Both the position numbers and the translations under genes were made by a program. Shown here in pieces: positions 6,796 through 9,144 of a DNA stretch of 9,144 bases. The notes under the pieces were generated by a model. That model was not told the origin of the DNA, made no database searches, and worked only from the letters and a program-made list of their open reading frames with translations. Every line of letters starts with the position of its first letter. Positions within the stretch are counted from its first letter, which is position 1. The DNA is from JAVBNC01 sp031551765 (lineage in GTDB: Bacteria > Desulfobacterota > Desulfovibrionia > Desulfovibrionales > Desulfovibrionaceae): the NCBI GenBank assembly GCA_031551765.1, contig JAVBNC010000174.1:1-9144 (forward strand), in the 5' to 3' direction.

Positions 6796-7581
6796 CTAAA
6801 AAAATACCCTGTCGGCCACAAGCAAAACCGTTGCCATGACACAGACAAAGGCGGCTAAAGCCATTCCCTTGGCCCGGGTTTCCGGCGCGTGCTCGTCGGC
6901 GGCCAGCAGGGGGAAGGTGCCGTTGAAACCACGCAGACGCATGGCCAGGCCCACGCGCTCCGCGCGTTCCCAGGCGCGGAGCAGGAGCATGGCGGCCAGG
7001 TAGGCGGCGGTGCGCCAGGCCCGCAGGGAGGCGGTCACGGCGAAACCCCGGAGTTTCGCGGCTTCGTGCAGACGTTTTGATTCCCGCCGCATGAGCCGGA
7101 TATTGGCGTGGGTGAGCAGCATGAGCGTGACCAGCTTGGCGGGCAGACCCAGACGCAGCAGGGCGCGGCCGCAGGCGTTGACGGAACTGCTGGCGGCCAG
7201 GGCCAGAATGGCGCAGGCAATGGCGTTGCCCTTGAGAGTGATGGCTAGGGCCAGCGCGAAACCGGAACGGCGCCAGACCAGGGGACCGGCCAGAAACACA
7301 GCGTCGGCGGCGTCCGCGTCCAGGGACAGGGGCAGAAAAACCCAGAGAAAAAGGAAAAACAGGTTCACGGCCAGGAGCCGCCTCGCCAGTGCGCCAAAAG
7401 GCAGGCCCCCGGACAGGGCCACGGCCAGGGGAACCAGGCAGGCCAGGGCGGAAGCGGCCGCGCCGTGCAGGCAGCTGACCAGCACCGCGAAAACCAGGGC
7501 CGCTGTGAGCTTGGGGGCCGGGTCCAGGGCCTGGAGCGGCAAAAAGGCCGTTTGAGCCGGGGCGGCGGGCAAGGCGGTCAC
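6796..7581 (-). CDS. cbiQ: ECF nickel/cobalt transporter coupling membrane protein, CbiQ/NikQ type
   Basis: A 261-residue inner-membrane protein of the EcfT/CbiQ family, which couples ATP hydrolysis by CbiO to metal movement through CbiM. The N-terminus carries LDPAPKL (19-25), the family LDPRxK-like motif. Several hydrophobic helices follow (about 26-56 and 68-85, further ones to about 150, and the last at about 239-256). The two coupling motifs of the family are seen as KLRGF (Arg178-Gly179) and MRLRGF (Arg217-Gly218); in EcfT proteins these bind the ATPases. The chosen start is the GTG at 7581, which overlaps the cbiM stop in the sequence GTGA and gives a normal-length protein. The open frame extends upstream to 7809 inside cbiM, but that part is Arg-rich out-of-frame shadow. 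No strong Shine-Dalgarno precedes the GTG, so expression probably depends on translational coupling to cbiM. Confidence 0.92.
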   Translation of the reverse strand: MTALPAAPAQTAFLPLQALDPAPKLTAALVFAVLVSCLHGAAASALACLVPLAVALSGGLPFGALARRLLAVNLFFLFLWVFLPLSLDADAADAVFLAGPLVWRRSGFALALAITLKGNAIACAILALAASSSVNACGRALLRLGLPAKLVTLMLLTHANIRLMRRESKRLHEAAKLRGFAVTASLRAWRTAAYLAAMLLLRAWERAERVGLAMRLRGFNGTFPLLAADEHAPETRAKGMALAAFVCVMATVLLVADRVFF

Positions 7582-8210
7582 AAGGGGCCGCCGGGACCAA
7601 GGCCAGTCGGGCCGCTGTCGTAAAACAGCAGTTCCGGCTTGGCCCTGGCGAGAAAGCCGACGATGAGCATGGTGATCAGCCCTTCCGCACCCATGATGGG
7701 CAGGTGGGCGACAAAAAGCGCGGCGGCGGAAGCCAAAAATTCCTCGCCGGACAGAGCCAGGGCCAGGGCGGCCAGGGCGGCGCTGCCCGCGACGCTGAGC
7801 GCGCCGCAAGAGAACGCGGCCGCCGCCCGGAAGCGCGGGGAACGGAACAGGGGACGGCAGGCCAGGCCGAAAGCCAGGGCGGGCAGGGCCATGATGCAGG
7901 TGTTGACCCCCAAGACGGCCAGCCCCCCGAACTGGAAGAGCAGGGCCTGAAAGACCAGGGCCGTAAAAATGGCGGGCACGCTGGCCCAGCCGAGCAGCGC
8001 GCCCAAAAGGCCGTTAAGGATAAGATGCACGCTGCCCACGCCCAGCCGGATATGAATGAGCGAGGCCACGAAAAAAGCGGAGGACAACAGCGCCACGCCC
8101 ATGACCCGGTCCCAGGGCAGTTTTTTCAGCCCCAGGCCCACGCCGCCCGCGGCCAGCACGCCGCCGGCCGCCAGCACGGGCGCGGAAAGCACGCCGTCAG
8201 CGATATGCAT
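7578..8210 (-). CDS. cbiM: ECF nickel/cobalt transporter substrate-specificity membrane protein, CbiM/NikM type
   Basis: A 210-residue, highly hydrophobic protein that binds the metal ion and moves it across the inner membrane. The N-terminus MHIADG is the family hallmark. In characterised CbiM/NikM proteins the N-terminal amine, His2 and a further conserved His coordinate the metal, so the start codon must be exactly here (ATG 8210-8208). The candidate downstream ligands are His53 (SLIHIRLG) and His62 (SVHLILNGLLG). About six hydrophobic segments run to residue 190, ending in a short soluble tail (PELLFYDSGPTG). The length fits the short CbiM form without a fused N component. The start lies 12 bases after the nikL stop, with AAGG about nine bases upstream overlapping that stop region. 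A second ATG four bases upstream is out of frame. Confidence 0.96.
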   Translation of the reverse strand: MHIADGVLSAPVLAAGGVLAAGGVGLGLKKLPWDRVMGVALLSSAFFVASLIHIRLGVGSVHLILNGLLGALLGWASVPAIFTALVFQALLFQFGGLAVLGVNTCIMALPALAFGLACRPLFRSPRFRAAAAFSCGALSVAGSAALAALALALSGEEFLASAAALFVAHLPIMGAEGLITMLIVGFLARAKPELLFYDSGPTGLGPGGPL

Positions 8211-8222
8211 GCATGTCTGCCT

Positions 8223-8873
8223 TCATTTTTTCCGCCTCGTGCTTGTGTACCAGGCGGCCAGTCCGGCCAGGCCCACAATCCAGCCCAGGCCCCCGGCAAT
8301 ATCGCGCAGCGAGGGGCCGCTGTCCGCGTTTTGCTCGGCCAGGGCCTGGCGTATGGGGCTAAGCTGGGTTTGCAGCTCTTCGCGCACCGCCTCGCGCACC
8401 ATTTCGCGCAGGGCATCCGGTGTTGCGACCGGCGTCTTGTCGCGGTCCATGCTTTTAGACGAGACCGCGTCCGGGGACGCGACTTCCGGAGCCTGCCGCG
8501 CGCCATCCGCAGCAGCGGGCGTGGAAGGGGGAGCCGTCCGCGCGTTCCCGGCCGGGAAATTCCTGGCGGGCAGCACAAATTCCGCCCGGTGTCCCTGGCC
8601 CGCATTGACCGCAAAATGCAGATCCTGCACGGGGGGAGCCGGGAAACACCACAGGCCGCGTTCGTCCGTGCGGCCTTCGGCCAGGGTCCGGCCCGAACTG
8701 GACTGCACCGTCACCGCGCCGCCCCGGATCTTGCTCTTTTTGGCGAAGTAGCTCTCGGAGCACACCCGCTCCCCGTCCACCCAGGCGAAAATATAGGCCG
8801 CGTGCGCCCGCGCGGGCAGGGGGCGCGCGAGGAGCGAAACCAGGGTCAGGACGAGGATGAGGGTACTACGCAT
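8223..8873 (-). CDS. nikL: NikL-type accessory protein of ECF nickel transporter (often named CbiL)
   Basis: A 216-residue exported protein, first gene of the transporter cluster. Residues 1-23 are a signal peptide (hydrophobic core, cleavage after ARA), leaving His24 as the predicted mature N-terminus. A beta-rich domain follows (24 to about 105), with the family-like pattern AYIFAWVDGERV, ESYFAKKSK, GRTLAEGRTDERG and AGQGHRAEF (His95). Cys38 and Cys76 could form a disulfide. Then come a Pro/Ala linker (about 107-150), a charged helix with coiled-coil character (about 152-182) and one transmembrane segment (192-209) before a positive end (RRKK). In NikM-L-Q-O systems this type of protein takes the place of CbiN, hence nickel is the favoured substrate. 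It is unrelated to the methyltransferase that shares the name CbiL. The ATG at 8873 has AGGA at 8883-8880, six bases upstream. Confidence 0.88.
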   Translation of the reverse strand: MRSTLILVLTLVSLLARPLPARAHAAYIFAWVDGERVCSESYFAKKSKIRGGAVTVQSSSGRTLAEGRTDERGLWCFPAPPVQDLHFAVNAGQGHRAEFVLPARNFPAGNARTAPPSTPAAADGARQAPEVASPDAVSSKSMDRDKTPVATPDALREMVREAVREELQTQLSPIRQALAEQNADSGPSLRDIAGGLGWIVGLAGLAAWYTSTRRKK

Positions 8874-8961
8874 GGATTATCCTGATAAAGACAATAAAGG
8901 CATACCCCGTGATTCCACGAGGTCGTTCCATCAGCGAGACACCCCACATACCCCCTGTCAA
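8874..8961 (-). promoter_or_regulatory. Leader/promoter region of the nikLMQO cluster
   Basis: About 88 bases between the G-rich terminator and nikL. TTGACA on the minus strand (8961-8956) matches a perfect -35 box, but no good -10 lies 16-18 bases further on (CTCGCT at 17), so it may need an activator or be fortuitous. CATACCCC occurs as a direct repeat at 8901-8908 and 8947-8954, and a short dyad CGTG-ATTC-CACG lies at 8908-8919. I do not see a full NikR-type dyad or a recognisable cobalamin or NiCo riboswitch; the leader is too short for a cobalamin riboswitch. Confidence 0.3.
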
Positions 8962-8969
8962 AGTTCTTT

Positions 8970-9045
8970 GGAAGGGGGGTGGGGGGTCCGGGGGAGGGGG
9001 GAACCTTTCTTCCAAGAAACGTTCCCCCCCCCCTTCCCCCGGCCG
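8970..9045. terminator. G-rich/C-rich hairpin terminator, second copy of the 81-172 family
   Basis: The inner stem pairs 9001-9011 with 9014-9024 (one C-C mismatch at 9005/9020) around a 2-base loop. It extends into G-runs on the left (8974-9001) and C-runs on the right (9024-9040). On the plus strand it begins TTTGGAAGGG and continues with G-runs into GGGGGAGGGGGGAACCTTTCTT. This matches the minus-strand reading of the macroglobulin terminator almost base for base at both ends. It sits between the partial upstream gene and the nikL leader and should insulate them. Confidence 0.7.
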
Positions 9046-9061
9046 ACGGAGCCTACTATTT

Positions 9062-9075
9062 AAAAGCCCGCGGCT
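9062..9075 (-). terminator. Small intrinsic terminator after the partial upstream gene
   Basis: On the minus strand AGCC-GCG-GGCT is followed by a short T-run (GGCTTTT), starting 11 bases after the TAG at 9086. The stem is only 4 bp, so it is weak alone. It is nested in a larger dyad GGAGCCT...AGGCTCC (9048-9054 with 9080-9086). Confidence 0.4.
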
Positions 9076-9085
9076 GGACAGGCTC

Positions 9086-9144
9086 CTACGTGCCGAGCCA
9101 CTGCAAGCCGCCCACTTCCACAAGTTTAGGCGTTCCCTCGCGGT
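9086..9144 (-). CDS. C-terminal end of an unrecognised gene (partial)
   Basis: Reading the minus strand from 9142 gives 18 residues, REGTPKLVEVGGLQWLGT, then TAG at 9088-9086. The composition looks like real protein, and a terminator-like hairpin follows the stop at once, which supports a genuine gene end. The fragment is too short to name. Its position directly upstream of nikL allows another nickel-related gene, but nothing in the residues shows that. The other long minus-strand frame here crosses the terminator hairpin and is rejected. Confidence 0.5.
   Translation of the reverse strand, partial: REGTPKLVEVGGLQWLGT

Noticed and set aside
6633..6848. 72-residue N-terminal extension of CbiO
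   Set aside because: The frame is open, but it overlaps the end of cbiQ and reads through the double-hairpin repeat; the internal ATG has a good ribosome binding site and gives the standard CbiO N-terminus.
7582..7809. N-terminal extension of CbiQ inside cbiM
   Set aside because: Arg/Pro/Gly-rich shadow of cbiM; the GTG at 7581 gives normal length and tight coupling.
8874..8961. Cobalamin or NiCo riboswitch in the nikL leader
   Set aside because: The leader is under 100 bases, shows no B12-box-like or paired-hairpin NiCo arrangement that I can recognise, and has only a short dyad.
8866..9123. 85-codon minus-strand frame upstream of nikL
   Set aside because: It crosses the G-rich terminator hairpin and has no protein-like character.
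1..9144. CRISPR array, tRNA, rRNA or replication origin
   Set aside because: No regularly spaced repeats, no cloverleaf-like or rRNA-like sequence, and no DnaA-box cluster seen.

Overview
This is a GC-rich window of about 9.1 kb. Its gene content and its G/C-rich dispersed terminator hairpins suggest a member of the Desulfovibrionaceae or a close relative. That placement is an inference from gene content and style; the window contains no rRNA or other taxonomic marker.

Layout. All complete genes read on the minus strand. In their transcription order (right to left) they are: the last 18 codons of an unrecognised gene (9144-9086); a terminator zone (about 9075-8970); a short leader (8961-8874); a four-gene energy-coupling-factor metal uptake cluster, nikL (8873-8223), cbiM/nikM (8210-7578), cbiQ/nikQ (7581-6796) and cbiO/nikO (6632-5910); and a very large secreted bacterial alpha-2-macroglobulin gene (5848-173). 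The far left is a near-perfect inverted repeat, 1-252, centred at 126/127. Its right arm is the last 26 codons of the macroglobulin gene plus its terminator. Its left arm is the 3' end of a second, convergent copy of the same sequence, running off the window edge.

How the genes work together. CbiM is the membrane metal-binding component, CbiQ the coupling transmembrane protein and CbiO the ATPase. NikL is a periplasmic, C-terminally anchored accessory protein that takes the place of CbiN. The presence of NikL and absence of CbiN favour nickel over cobalt, which would feed Ni enzymes such as [NiFe]-hydrogenases. CbiO ends in a histidine-rich tail that may bind the imported metal. The macroglobulin carries the CLEQ thioester motif and is predicted to be a periplasmic protease trap. 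It starts 61 bp after cbiO without a clear terminator between them, so it could be co-transcribed, but no functional link to metal uptake is apparent, and its usual partner pbpC is not in the window.

No stretch longer than 300 bases lacks a gene. The most interesting features are the inverted repeat with an apparent convergent macroglobulin 3' end carrying an early stop (with a real chance of being an assembly fold-back), the repeated G-rich terminator family, the His tail of CbiO, and the double-hairpin element that interrupts the transporter operon. I did not find convincing evidence of a wholly new multi-gene system.
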